This document shows, in pieces, positions 25,946 to 37,134 of a stretch of 64,000 nt of DNA (within the stretch, counting starts at the first letter, position 1; every line of letters starts with the position of its first letter). Origin of the DNA: Margaritifera margaritifera (lineage: Eukaryota; Mollusca; Bivalvia; Unionida; Margaritiferidae). Location of the stretch: NCBI GenBank assembly GCA_029931535.1, contig JAQPZY010001675.1, positions 4,733,501 through 4,797,500 on the forward strand, read 5' to 3'. The position numbers were made by a program, and so were the translations under genes. The notes beneath the pieces were generated by a model that was not told the origin of the DNA, did no database searches, and saw nothing but the letters and a program-made list of their open reading frames with translations.

Positions 25946-26975
25946 TACGAGGGATATTTAAAAAACTTCTGATTATTAGTGCACTGTACAACAAAGTTCT
26001 TTATAAGTGAATAGTATGTCAGTGCATCCCCTCAAAGGACTCCCCATGCACCTCTACACACCTTCTCAGTATGATTATCTAATTATTAAATGCCATTTCG
26101 TATTCCCGTTTTGGTATGTTGTTCATACACTGGAAAATTGCACTTCCAACCACATGGTGGCTTTAAAATCGACTTGTCCTCAGCGAATCCTTGATAACGG
26201 GATTCAGACAAAAATCGCTTGGAGCTGAATTAGAGATGTATGGAGTATGGCAAAGTTTGGATGCTGTTCTCGTTCAGGAAGTCTGTCACTCCGGCGGATT
26301 TATCGATGGATACCTCGTGTACCTCTGCCCGAACGGATGATTCGGGAGCATTCCACAACATTTGGCAACACTCTGGAGCATACAAATTTCCAGTGACACT
26401 TGCAGAGATGGAAACAGGTATCTGGACGACAGGGCCTTTTGCATCTAAAATAAATGCGTATAAAACTCTCTTGACAGTCCGACTACATCGAGCAATTTGT
26501 GGTCTCGGCTCGTTTTGTCCGATCCAAACTTTATTATTTTTTCTCGAGTCGGGTTCAGAAAAGTAAATCCATGTTTCATCAACTATGACAACCTAATTTA
26601 AACATCTGTGGTCACTCTTGTCATATTTGACGAGTGGCTGTTTGGTAATTTCAACCAGACTCTGGTTTGATCAGCAGTCAACAAATGCTGGACCTTTCTT
26701 GTACAAACCTTTCTGAGCTTCAAATGATTCTTCTATATATTAAAAACCGCAACGAATTAATGCTCGTGATAATAGAAATATCTTCCACTGTGTATCGAAC
26801 ATCTTCACAATTGCCCCTTTCACAGCAGCCACTTCCCGCTCACCAATCGCAGACAGAGGTCTTTTACAGGACGTGGGTCATCTACCATTGATTTGCGACG
26901 ATCTTTAAAACGATGAAACCACCTCAAAAAATTGTAGGATATGACAGAGAATTACATCCGTAAACTTTATACAAG
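25946..26975 (-). mobile_element. Mariner-like element remnant (copy 2)
   Basis: The left edge is TA then CGAGGGATATTTAAAAAA, matching the end of copy 1 at 2049. Minus-strand frames give, N to C: a GR-containing segment after the helix-turn-helix (26850-26940), DETWIYF with the first catalytic Asp (about 26565-26585), and VTDFLNENSIQTLPY (about 26240-26300). The last corresponds to the region just after the second catalytic Asp in mariner transposases. Below it, at about 26140-26220, a decayed C-terminal part (for example ESRYQGFAEDKS) continues. Frames are interrupted by stops and shifts. The 5' terminal repeat is not seen, and homology to copy 1 ends near 26971. Copy 2 retains the about 460 bp missing from copy 1 but is still dead. 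Confidence 0.75.
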
Positions 26976-26979
26976 TCGG

Positions 26980-29190
26980 CCTTGATATAAGTCGGAGAGT
27001 ACCCTAAGAGCACCCGGATTTTATAGTATGATCTTTACTCAATAACAGAATTGATCTCCTTCTCTGGAACTTTTTTACGTCACTCGCATATATCTGCAGG
27101 TGTCCTGCGTGCTACACGTGTGCAGATCAATTTATAGAACGTTATTTTGTCTATCGATCGGTGTTAAATTTATTTACAGGTTTAAAGCAACACAAATTTA
27201 TAACAAAATATTCAGAATTTTTCAAATATACATCGTATATTATTGTTTTCACGTGCGGCAAAGACTTTAGTTAAAAAATTTGGCTTATTTACTTGTTAAC
27301 CAAATGTATGTGGGTTTAACTCTGGCAAAGAAGACTTCGTGCTGTTGTAATCAAATTGTGTTGGGAGTGTTTTCAAAATTGAAGGGACTAAAAAAACATG
27401 CATTTCCAGGAAGCACAAAATTGCCATGCCACATCAAGAAGCGTATCATAAAATCTTCAGCGATGTTAGTAGGCTGGACATAACAAATCTGTCGAAAACA
27501 ACGTTCAGTGTTTTACTGTTTTTGCTTATTTTACTATATGCGACAGTATCAGACCAACACATTAAGTCTGATCAAGTCATTGGAACGTTTGCATTGATAG
27601 TGGTGGGGGATATCACATTTGTACACAAATGAGAAGTAGCTGCTGGGAAACAGTAAGGGAACAAGCGATGTGCCAAATAATATGAGAGAATGAGATATGT
27701 ATTTTCTTAAAATAGTAATGTCTATTTTATCCTTAAAAAATCATTTATATAATGTAAGAAAATATGCAAATTATGTTATAAATTATAATGCAGATATTCC
27801 TTTTAGAAAAAACAATGTAGAAATAAATCAATACGAAAGATTTGTATTGTCTAAATAGAACCTATTTTCACTAAAGAATTTAGCTATGTATCATGTTTTG
27901 TTTGTTTGTTTGTTTTTTTTTTTTTCGTTTTAATTTTAAATTGCATAATATGCAATAAAGTTTTGACAACTTCTTTTTGTTTCAACGTCTTTCGTAAAAT
28001 GTATGTGTATTGATGTAGCATTGGGACTGGCTAATGAAATTTGCTGCATCTGTACTTAGATATGAGCAATTCATTCATGTCATTGAAAGAGTTGTATTTC
28101 ACACTGATCGACTGTTTTCAGTTTATAATATGTTTCAGATGTAAATGTAAATACCTGCTGCAAAGTGTGCAAACTTCCGCTTTCGACCCCACCATTCAAA
28201 TCTCAATTATATTTTATCAGATCACTAGACGATATATTTATTGAAAATCTACATCTAAAGTGCTAGAAATATCCTTTCACGTGCTCTAGAAGCAGAATAC
28301 AATATTACGCAGTCAATGATTCCTGACATTTATCCATACCTCTATCCACTCATTTTATGATGTAATTCATTATTGCGAAATAACTTCAGAAGAACAAATA
28401 AATGGTATTCATATTTGGCGCACAGGTTGAAAACAATAATATCTTGATAGAATTTAATTCTAATTTTTCCCAGTTGACTAATTTGTGTGAACCTTGGTCA
28501 TTAGAGACAAAGCTGATGGCAGTCCACTAAGTCTTTCTGAAGTTATTATCACATTTCATCTGATCTACTTGTGTTGACCAGCACTTGCCTATCTAAATGT
28601 ATTCCATGTTCAGTTAATCTGTCAATACGTCTGTCTTCCTTTCTGACGTATCTTCCACTCAATATACCAGGCTATTTCTCCTAAAGTGTGTTTCTACTTT
28701 ATATAATTATCTCTGTCAGTCCTTCACTTTATATATCGTTTTAAAATAACAACTGTAAACCACCAAATACATTTAGGAATTTATGCAAAATGGTAAATTC
28801 AGTATCATATTTTCATGTTTGAATAATGATGTCATTGCTTTACTAATTATTTGTGTCCACGTATACATTCCTTTAATGAGGTAATGTTGTAGCAGTACAA
28901 GTCAGAAGAACACTCTAGCAGAATAGGACACGACTATTTAGAGCTTCTTGGCAGGACATTACTAACATTTACACCGCTGAATATACACGGGGAAAACCCC
29001 ACAAAAACAACACAATATCAAGATGCTAAAACATTTGTTATGGTTCACAATACAGACCCATCATGCAACGTCCAATCCATTTATAAGCACCTTTTCATCC
29101 TCCGCCTTTCTTTTCCATAGCAAACACTATATACAATCAACTCTTGCTGATCTGATTGTATTAATAAATTAGCTTATCCCAATATACTGG
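26980..29190. other. AT-rich non-coding stretch
   Basis: About 2.2 kb with only short chance ORFs, and a TTTG/T-run near 27898-27925. No gene recognised. Confidence 0.5.
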
Positions 29191-29195
29191 TACTT

Positions 29196-31124
29196 ACAGT
29201 CATCAGGAACATCTCCAATAATGAGTGCTGACAGAGCCACGCTCCTCACTGATAAAGAAAAGATACTTCAAAGATGGGTAAAACACTTCAACAACACCCT
29301 CAATCAACAGTCATCTATTAGCGAGGAGGCAGTTGATCGACTGTTCCAAGTGGAAATCAACATATCACTTGCTGTTCCTCCAGAGCTGACTGAAACCGTG
29401 AAAGCATTCAACCTGCTGTCAAATGGCAAAGCACCTGAAGCAGATGCTATAGCAGCAGAAGTCTACAAAGCCGGAGGCTCACACATTGCGCAGAAACTGA
29501 CTGAACTCTTCCAGTCAATGTGGACTCAGGGAACTATACCCAAGGAGTACAAGGATGCAGCTATCGTCCACTTGTACAAGCGGAAAGGCAACAGACAATC
29601 CTGCGACAACCATCGGGGCATATACTTGCTGTCAATAGCCGGCAAAATCCTTGCCATAATCCTGCTGAATCGTCTTGTGCATCACATCGACCAAGGGCTC
29701 CTGCCAGGGAGTCAGTGTGGCTTTAGGAAAGGACGAAGGACCACATGCATGGTATTTCCAGCTCGTCAACTCCAGAAGAAATGCCAGGACGAGAACTCCA
29801 ACATATACACGACATTCATCGACCTGTGTCAAAAAGCCTTGGACACAGTCAGCCGTGGAGGCTTGTGGAAGATCGTGGCAAAACTTGGTTGCCCAGAGAA
29901 ATTCATCGTGATGGTTCGGCAATGCCATGATGGCATGCTCGCTCGTGTTGTGGATGACGGTAAGTCATCTGAACCATTCCTAGTTACCAATTGAGTCAAG
30001 CAAGGCTGTGTGTTGGCACCAACCCTCTTCAGTATGATGTTCTCTGCCATGCTTACAGATACCTTCAGTGACTATGGCAATGAGATTGACATCAGATACA
30101 GGACTGACGACAAGCTGTTCAATCTGAGAAGACTAAGTTACAGCAAGTGACTGTTCGTGATCTCCTATTTGCTGACGACCGTTCCATGCATGCCAAATCT
30201 GAGTCTGACATGCAACACAGTATGGACCATTTCTCTTCGGCTTGTGACAATTTCGGTCCCACACCCAGTATCAAGAAGACACCAAAATGCACCAGGAAAG
30301 CCTTACGTAGAGCCTACCATCACAGTGAATGGCCAAACCCTCGTGTCAGTGGACAAGTTCACTTATCTTTGCAGCACACTGTCACGTGCGATCAACATCG
30401 AATATGAAACCAACGCCAGAATTGCTAAAGCATGTGCGGCCTTTGGTAGACTACAAGCAATTGTGTGGGAGCGCAGAGGCATCAGTCTACAACCCAAACG
30501 TAAGGTCTACAAGCCATTTTGTTGCCGACCCTGCTCTATGGTTGCGAAACCTGAACGGTGTACAGACGCCATGCCAGGAAGCTGAACCATTTTCACATTG
30601 GCTGCCTGAGGAAACTGATGTGGATAAGATGGCAGAACAGGGTCCTAGACACTGGTGTTCTCACACGGACAGGCATTCCAAGCATCCACACTCTGCTGAT
30701 AAAATCACAGTTGAGATGTGCAGGCCACGTCACCACGATGTCAGAAGAGCGACTACCAAAGAAGATCTTATACGGAGAGCTGAAGAACGGAAAGCGATCT
30801 CAGGGTGGTCAGAAGAAACGCTTCAAAGATTCCCTCAAGTCATCCTTGAAACACTTCAACACTGATCCTGAGTCTTTGGAAGATCTCACACAGGATCGCT
30901 CCACCAGGCGGATTCTTATCCATACTGGAGCTATAGACTTTGAACGGAGGAGATCTGCAGAGGCAGTGCAGAAGCGTGAGCAGCGTAAATCTCAGAACTG
31001 CTGCACGTTCTCTATTGATCAAACAAACCCAATCGGCATCTCCTGTCAAGTGTGCCACATACAGTTCAGCGCTCAAATTGGCCTGATCAGCCGGTCACGG
31101 ACTCACAAAAACCAAACCAGTTAG
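29196..31124 (+). pseudogene. LINE (non-LTR retrotransposon) reverse transcriptase, 5'-truncated and frameshifted
   Basis: The first frame (29221-29993, 257 residues) opens with LTDKEKILQRWVKHFNN, the linker before RT in this LINE group. It then carries the RT fingers/palm blocks CDNHRGIYLLSIAGKILA (block 2), GFRKGRRTTCMV and TTFIDLCQKALDTV, which holds the first catalytic Asp. An in-frame TGA at 29992 precedes VKQGCVLAPTLFSMMFSAML (block 4). After a shift, 30147-30240 holds LLFADDRSMHA, the (Y/F)ADD box, intact. Further shifts lead to LYGCETWTV near 30533, then 30558-31124 with the C-terminal domain. That domain ends in a zinc-knuckle-like CQVCHIQFSAQIGLISRSRTH (Cys-x2-Cys, then His). No endonuclease domain lies upstream, so it is 5'-truncated as LINEs usually are. 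One stop and at least three frameshifts make it inactive. A (TA)n tract follows 40 bp downstream. Confidence 0.9.
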
Positions 31125-31161
31125 TGATGTCATGCTCATCTTCGAACTCGAATGACGAACA

Positions 31162-31164
<3 letters not shown>

Positions 31165-31244
<80 letters not shown>

Positions 31245-31252
31245 TATATATA
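31165..31252. repeat. (TA)n microsatellite after LINE 3' end
   Basis: TA run of about 85 bp starting about 40 bp after the LINE stop. It may have grown from the LINE's 3' tail. Confidence 0.95.
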
Positions 31253-31259
31253 TGCAATC

Positions 31260-31865
31260 GAGCTTTACTGTTTTATTATATCACCGTTAATAGTACATAA
31301 TTGGTACATACATAATTGATTTGAAACATGATTTTAAAAACTCACTGCAAGTTAATCAGATAAACGTATATCTGTTAAATATGTTGATATTGCTGTTCTT
31401 TGAGCTTTTTAGGACCATCCACTCAAATTTCTAACCTTTTGGACCACGACATTTAATAGGCCTATATAAAATGTCCTCATTCTATCGCTGATAAAATAGC
31501 GTTGTATGCGTGTGCGGACAGCATATACATTGCAGTCACAGTTTATCCAAACAAAACGCTTCATCTGGCCTTTCCGGAGTTTTAGGCTCGCAAAAGTTTT
31601 TAATATTCTTGCATCCTCCGCCACCGCCGACGACTGACAACATGCTAGTTAGAAAAAATATTAAACAAATTATTTTAAAAAATTGCTAAGTATAAAAAAG
31701 CATTTTATTACAGTAATTATTTTCTTACAGATGCAAACAAATAAAATAAAATGTGTAGACAATGCAGACGTTTTTCCGGGATAAAAAGTGTCTTTCTTGT
31801 ATAAATAGAGTCCATGTGATTTTCAATTATCTGCTAATTTCTATTTTGAACGAGAAGAATAGATT
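31260..31865. other. AT-rich non-coding stretch
   Basis: Nothing recognised. Confidence 0.5.
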
Positions 31866-31867
31866 TG

Positions 31868-32145
31868 TTTGAGGCCCCGGGCGGCCGAGTGGTCTAAGGC
31901 CTCGGATGGTCGAGTGGTCTAAGGAGCTCGCCTTTACAGATCTCTCCCATTTCACCTCTGTCTGCGTGGGTTCGAGTTTCAGCTCGGCCAGCGTGGGTAT
32001 CTGAGAAAGTTTGCCAATAGCTTCCCATGGGTCTGTGGTTATTCCTGGGGTCTTCCCGGGGTCTTCCTCCACCAAATATACTGGCCACCATGTAAAACCT
32101 ATGGTGTGCTGAAAAATGGCGTTAAACCCACAAAATCCAACCAAA
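31868..32145 (+). repeat. tRNA-derived SINE copy C (Leu/Ser-like head, doubled A box)
   Basis: The head contains GGCCGAGTGGTCTAAGG at about 31882 and again as GGTCGAGTGGTCTAAGG at about 31907. This is the A-box/D-arm of a class II (Leu/Ser-like) tRNA, present twice in a row. GGGTTCGAGTTTC near 31969 serves as the B box. The tail near 32105-32145 reads GTGCTGAAAAATGGCGTTAA followed by ACCCACAAAATCCAACCAAAC. It resembles the tail of the copies at 1186, 17020 and 55505 although the head is different. Confidence 0.8.
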
Positions 32146-32149
32146 CATT

Positions 32150-33050
32150 TATTTTATTTTATTTCATTTATTTATTCACCTACGCTTTTTGTGTCGTTAT
32201 AAGTTTGTAATGATTCAAAAATGAAAGTCACTTTAGGTCGTCGAGCGCGTAATCGACTGATCACTTGAGGCCATTACATAAAGGTCTCCCGTTTTTATAT
32301 TGTTTTGTTTTCGAAAGAAAGTAAAAAAGAAAGGTAGGAAGGAAGAACAGAATAAATAATATTATGAAGAAATGAACGCAATAAGTGCAACTATTTCATA
32401 GAAATAGTTCACGCCTGCCGTGTATGTAAAAAAGGTAGATAGACCTTCACGACTTCTGTGTACATAATACCGCAAGCATATACGGCCAGTACGTTCACAA
32501 CGGCCATGTTTAATCCTCGACCTTTACAGAAATAAAAACAGTGTATAAATGTATTTGATTAGATTTGATAAAGATATGTTGTAAATCTCTATTATATACG
32601 CTTTCTTTACACATTGCATTTAGTATAAATTGCTCTCTTTCCTAATATGCCACCGTCCTATTTCTGTCGGTTTCTGTTTATAGCGCTCAATGGGATTCTG
32701 TTGTTTCGAATTTGTCTTGGTAATTAGGTAGCTACTCTCTACCACTGAAAAACTCAAAGAACGTACCAATCAGACATCCACTCCACTTTCCAAACAATAT
32801 ACAGGGTGCACTGTGTTGAGGCGAATGTTAGCGACTCACGTGTACTTCTGCAAGAATAATTCTTCTCAAGACTTCACTCTCTCCATTTATTAATTTAGGT
32901 CACAAATTATTCTTTACATGCAATCGGAACAAATCACGTGAGTATGTATGTATAGTGTTTAACTAGTGTCTGCTCAATACTGGCCATATAAAGCCAATAA
33001 AAGTTAAATTCCAAAGAGATAAAAAACAAAAGTACAAAATGTTTTAGGAA
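32150..33050. other. AT-rich non-coding stretch
   Basis: Nothing recognised beyond a TTTATTTTATTTCATTTATTT run at 32151-32175. Confidence 0.5.
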
Positions 33051-33086
33051 GATAGCTCCCTTTCAAATAAACATAAATATATAGTC

Positions 33087-33540
33087 CTACAAGATGGAAG
33101 ATGGAAGATAAAAGGTAAAAATGATAAAATTCTTTAAAAGGTATCTGCAATAAAAGATAAAGGTTACCATATGAAGTTCTTGAGATATAGAGTAAATTTT
33201 GTTTATTTTTAAAAACAAAACAAACATGTAAACCGCATTATTTTCAAATTCCAAGATGTTCTCCAGTGGTACATCATCAAAAAACTTCTTAACTGAATTA
33301 ACATTTTTTTTTTTAAAAAAAACTCTCAAGGTGGAAGTCGATATATTTCACTAGAGTGTTTTTCACTGTCAGTGGACACTGGTAAGCTATGTGCTCTGGT
33401 CGAGGTTCATTCTCAGCAGGTATGCATGGGTCAGGTATATGTGTCCTATACGCAAGCAACACAATACCTTCTCATCTCTACGAATTATTCTATATGAGGG
33501 ATACCACTCTCGAACTGTAGAGATAGTTTGTATATTTTAG
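33087..33540 (-). pseudogene. LINE 3' coding end (RNase H-downstream region), copy 1
   Basis: On the minus strand the order is: RRDEKVLCCLRIGHIYLTHAYLL (33440-33510, truncated quote CLRIGHIYLTHAYLL being the diagnostic part), then after a shift EPRPEHIAYQCPLTV, then KKFFDDVPLENILEF (33240-33290). RIGHxxLTHxYLL followed by a Cys-rich CPLxVxHxL segment is typical of jockey/I-type LINE ORF2 C-termini. The same order recurs at 56880-57180, also on the minus strand. Frames are broken, and nothing upstream of this C-terminal part was recognised. Confidence 0.7.
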
Positions 33541-33544
33541 ATTT

Positions 33545-33915
33545 CTTTTGCTAACATCCGCCAGCGCCTTTTATACCAACCTATATGGCTATTAGCATTT
33601 CTATCGCGATTGTAACTTATTAGCACATACGCGGATGGGTTTGCAAAATATAATCGAATATGTGCACGCATGTGTGTGTAAGCGGGCTGTTATGCAAAAC
33701 TACTTATGCATACACCTCTTTGAAATTGTAACGTGACAAAAACGATTATGAATTGCATGAACATTTGCGTGGTGTTATTGAAAATGTATTATAGACACAA
33801 CCGTTGCACATGAGTATAGTTTCCAGTTATGAATGCAGCGGTTGCCAAGCAAATAGTCTGTTAGCAGACCGATCAATATTAGACCTGTACTAATAACTGT
33901 CTTTTACTTAGCAGT
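33545..33915. other. Non-coding stretch
   Basis: Nothing recognised. Confidence 0.5.
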
Positions 33916-33917
33916 CA

Positions 33918-34064
33918 TTTTAGTCCGGCCCTTGTTTGAATACGGAAGTCAACATTTTGTGTGCATATCTCAAAGAAGAAATGTTTGATTTGTAGTAATT
34001 TCTGGCCTACTTAAATCTCAAAGACGGAATTATACATTCCTTATTCAAACAAGGGCCGGCTAAA
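33918..34064. mobile_element. Small MITE, 147 bp, 26-bp terminal inverted repeats
   Basis: The left end TTTAGTCCGGCCCTTGTTTG continuing AATACGG and the right end CCTTATTCAAACAAGGGCCGG continuing CTAAA are reverse complements, apart from one extra base and one substitution. The interior of about 95 bp is non-coding. No clear target duplication. Confidence 0.8.
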
Positions 34065-34307
34065 TTGATAATTGCCAATGTGAAAATTGCTCAAATGATT
34101 GGTGGCGGACGTGCTATCGATATTTGAGAGACCTACACTTACTATTTCAAGATTATGTATGCTTACCATTACACGGAGGCATATTATAATCCATGGAATA
34201 AATAATAGATGGCGTAATTTTTTACATTGTTGCGTTTGGCGAAGGTGTGCGCGCATGTTTTCTCAACAGCCTGTTAACTTCAAATATGAGTTCTTTTTAT
34301 ATACTTG

Positions 34308-34460
34308 ACAAGTGAGCTCGGTGGCCAAACTAGTTAAAGCGCTATAATTACGATCAGAATTTTGCATGTTCGAGTCAATGTTTTTTTTTAAATAATTGAT
34401 TAGACGTCGATGTTTAGGTTGGTTGAACATGAAGATGAAAGTCAACCGATGATGCAAGGT
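34308..34460 (+). repeat. SINE-like fragment (copy D)
   Basis: GAGCTCGGTGGCCAAACTAG followed by TTAAAGCGCT resembles an A box, and GCATGTTCGAGTCAATG near 34366 resembles a decayed B box. The tail GGTTGGTTGAACATGAAGAT leads to AAGTCAACCGATG. More decayed than the other SINE copies, so the assignment is weaker. Confidence 0.5.
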
Positions 34461-34464
34461 CGAT

Positions 34465-34750
34465 GTTAATTACAAGTACGAAGTACATAAATTCTTTGAG
34501 ACATACTTGGTTTGAAACAACCTCTGGGCCTTCTAGTCTGTCGTTTGGCAAGCTAGGGGCTCATCTGGGGTTGCAAATTAAAACCGCCGTAATTAATATG
34601 GCCTGCGCACATTGGTTGATTGCAAGAACTTCATGTATGACAGCTTCAAATTGGCAGCGTGCTTATAATCTCAATGAATACCTGTTGACAAGCACAACAC
34701 GAGCAGAATATATCTCCTTTTAAATTAAACACTTACCGTTGTGTATATGT
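34465..34750. other. Non-coding stretch upstream of the viral-like block
   Basis: Possible left end of the endogenous element, but no long terminal inverted repeat matching the sequence after 39910 was found by eye. Confidence 0.4.
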
Positions 34751-34751
34751 A

Positions 34752-35191
34752 ATGGCGCAAAATTTACAAATCGACACGCATAGTATTTTAAAAGGGTTTA
34801 TGGATATAAACAATTGTGGCATTATTTCACCAGACCAATGGCGTGTTTTAAACGTTACAGAAAAGGTTAAGTCGTTGTTTCGTTTAAATACTGATTTATC
34901 AAAGAGGCTCAAAAGCTGTTGTATGATTTTTCAAATACGTATCCGGAGCATCTTGATAAATTAATCAACTTGGGAATTATCTTATAATTGCAACGACGCA
35001 GACTTGGAGAACTATGCAACAAAACACCTGAACTATCATTATACGACATTGTGCAAAAAAAGTTTAAGTACCTAACATTGACTAGACCACCTTGTACCGA
35101 TAGGAAACCGAGCGAATGCTATACTCACGATGACTATGACATTGAAACATCAAGCAAATATTCTAGCAGTAGCAAAGATCATCAAGAATAA
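34752..35191 (+). pseudogene. Unassigned ORFs at the left of the viral-like element
   Basis: A frame starting ATG 34752 (70 residues) ends at 34964. A different frame covers its last part, including a NTYPEHLDKLINLGI stretch near 34934-34980. A third frame, 34988-35191, follows. The change of frame inside a continuous-looking polar, helical protein suggests a single broken gene. I do not recognise it. By position it could be a small accessory or structural gene of the element. Confidence 0.4.
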
Positions 35192-35239
35192 ATTAATTAG
35201 AGAGATGCTTTTGGTATTATAATATAGTAAAATGTTATT

Positions 35240-35845
35240 AAAAATTGATTACGAATAGTATTATGAGGCGCGAGAATTTGACTTCTATAGACTTCTTAAA
35301 CGTGAAAATCAATGGGAAAAACATTTAGAATATCAGGAACGGAAAATGCAAAAAAGAATAGCTCAGGAACGGAAAATGTAAGAAACAATGGCGCAGGAAT
35401 GGAAAAAGCAAGAAACAATGGCTCTTATACAGATGCCGCGAGATCCGGTTGATAAAAGAGAAGCGATTACGCTCCACCAACAAGACGAGAGATTTACGAA
35501 ATTAAAAATTCAAAAGATGGAGGGTCTAAGCGAATGTCGCAACGTTGTGAGTTTCTCGGAAAGAGATTCTCATGCAAATACACAGCAACTATGGCATCAA
35601 TATACATAAAACGGTATACGACATTTTATGTTATCAGATACCATTGTACAAGCGGCGGTCATTTACAAGTTGGTATAGTATATCCGTGCGATAAGTATGC
35701 GGTGATTTGGCCAAATGACGAATTGAAGAAAACTATACTCGAATACAAAGATCTATTTGACTTTGATCCTCAGTTGCTGCCATCTGGTGAACGAATTTGT
35801 TTACGCCGCACTGATAGGAGCTTGAAAATTACTATCACCCGGTGA
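35240..35845 (+). pseudogene. Unassigned coiled-coil-like gene with short internal repeat, and following ORF
   Basis: Between 35333 and 35420 a charged segment repeats about three times in slightly different versions (nucleotide core CAGGAACGGAAAATG). It encodes Gln/Glu/Lys-rich helix with a stop in the second copy, and continues to 35609. An overlapping frame, 35534-35845, encodes a more globular sequence with a HLQVGIVYPCDKYAVIWP stretch. Neither matches a family I can name. Their place before the polymerase fragment suggests they belong to the element. Confidence 0.4.
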
Positions 35846-36177
35846 AAAATCTTTTACAGCAAATGGCCGTACAATCAAATACTATCCACTGCAAGTGTCT
35901 TTACAACCACTTTCATCAGTTGACGAAGAGCACAAACGCCTGAAGTTACGTACACCATCAATCGAAAACATAGATGATTATATCTATGAAAACATATAGA
36001 TGATTATGTCTATTAGAGAATAAATATAAGAAGTTCAATGGCATTAAGACGAAGTCAATGCAAAGGTGTATGCCTTGAAAACATGAACTGCATATTTACC
36101 CAAACATGCCATTTCGCGGATCAAGCTATTTGCCAACGCAAGACTATGTTCCGCTACATTAGTCCGAAGACATGATC

Positions 36178-36720
36178 ATGACCCGTGATGATATTCATGA
36201 ATTTTCTGCGGCCAAAAATTGCTGGATTTGCGATGGTGCTTTCGGTCTCACTGATGCGAAAGTTCATGATCACTGTCATATCACTGGCGCGTACAGAGGA
36301 GCCTAACATAACGCATGCAATCTGCGGTTGCAAATTAAACCAAATAAAATAAAAAATTCCTGTGGTGTTTCATAACCTGCAAACAGTAGCAACAGCGTCA
36401 AATGGGAAAATTAGCGTCATTTCCAACACGATACATTACGTTTGGAGTGGGTCAGTTGCAGCTCATTGATTCGCTGCAGTTTTTGAATTTCAGCTTGGAA
36501 AAGCTAGTTAGCTACCTTGCGGGTGAAAGCTTCAAAATTACCAGTCGATATGGAGTCACTGCTGACAAGTTAAAATTGATAACGCAAAAAGGAGTGTACC
36601 CATGCGCGTACATGAGTGGATGGGTAAAGTTTGCCAAAACTCAGTTGCCACCGATCAAGGCATTTCATTCGTCGTTGTCTCGCGTGGGATCAGTTGTATG
36701 TGATTGCACCGGTGGCGGAT
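36178..36720 (+). pseudogene. Protein-primed type-B DNA polymerase fragment with Cys/His knuckle
   Basis: The frame from 36178 has CWIC at about 36220-36231 and HDHCH at about 36265-36279, followed by TGAYRGA. This is the Cys2...His/Cys knuckle (endonuclease VII-like) that sits within type-B polymerases of Polinton/adintovirus-like elements. A TAA interrupts it at 36303, and a frameshift near 36350 leads to IPVVFHNL (36356-36379), the exonuclease-adjacent block. Another shift leads to the open frame at 36402-36720 with ITFGVGQLQLIDSLQF and KGVYPCAYMSGWVKF (about 36588). Compared with what I know of the family, some residues appear missing between FHNL and GKLASF. The catalytic palm, which should follow, is absent. 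Dead fragment; the family is clear, the exact lineage is not. Confidence 0.82.
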
Positions 36721-37130
36721 GATCAGCTGTGTTACGACGTACTCAAATATTTCTTGAAAGTACTTCAGGCGTCGTCTTTGGGTGACAAAGCCACCTCGTC
36801 AAAGAAAAGCCCAAGAGGAACAAGCAAAGGAAGGAAAAGGCTTTTGTGGGCCTTGTTACCCCCACGACCATGCTGATCGAATGGAAACACTTGTGGGGTC
36901 GGTTCACGCGGGCAACAACGCGCCCGAAGTCGTTAATGAGGCTGCATAGATTTGTTAGCGGTCGCTCACCAATGACATCATGAAACCGGGGACGTTTTGC
37001 TTGTTAATGCATGAACTTGTTGAAGACATCGATGATTATTACAACACCGACGATGAGTTCTGCGGCAATTCTCCACTGAATTACTGCTGCGTTGCAGAGT
37101 ATTTTTTGTAAATACAACCCCGAGCGTTAC
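36720..37130 (+). other. Unassigned coding-like segments between polymerase and penton
   Basis: The frame ending at 36876 has a short hydrophobic helix (LCYDVLKYFLKVL) then a Lys/Ser/Gly/Arg-rich tail. A second frame at about 36973-37110 has an acidic stretch (VEDIDDYYNTDDEF). These could be relics of small structural genes or of the polymerase's lost end; I cannot assign them. The expected polymerase palm motifs are not here. Confidence 0.35.
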
Positions 37131-37134
37131 CTTG

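Noticed and set aside
34041..34308. Short ORFs on both strands just upstream of the viral-like element
   Set aside because: They overlap the right end of a MITE and its flank, and have no recognisable motif.
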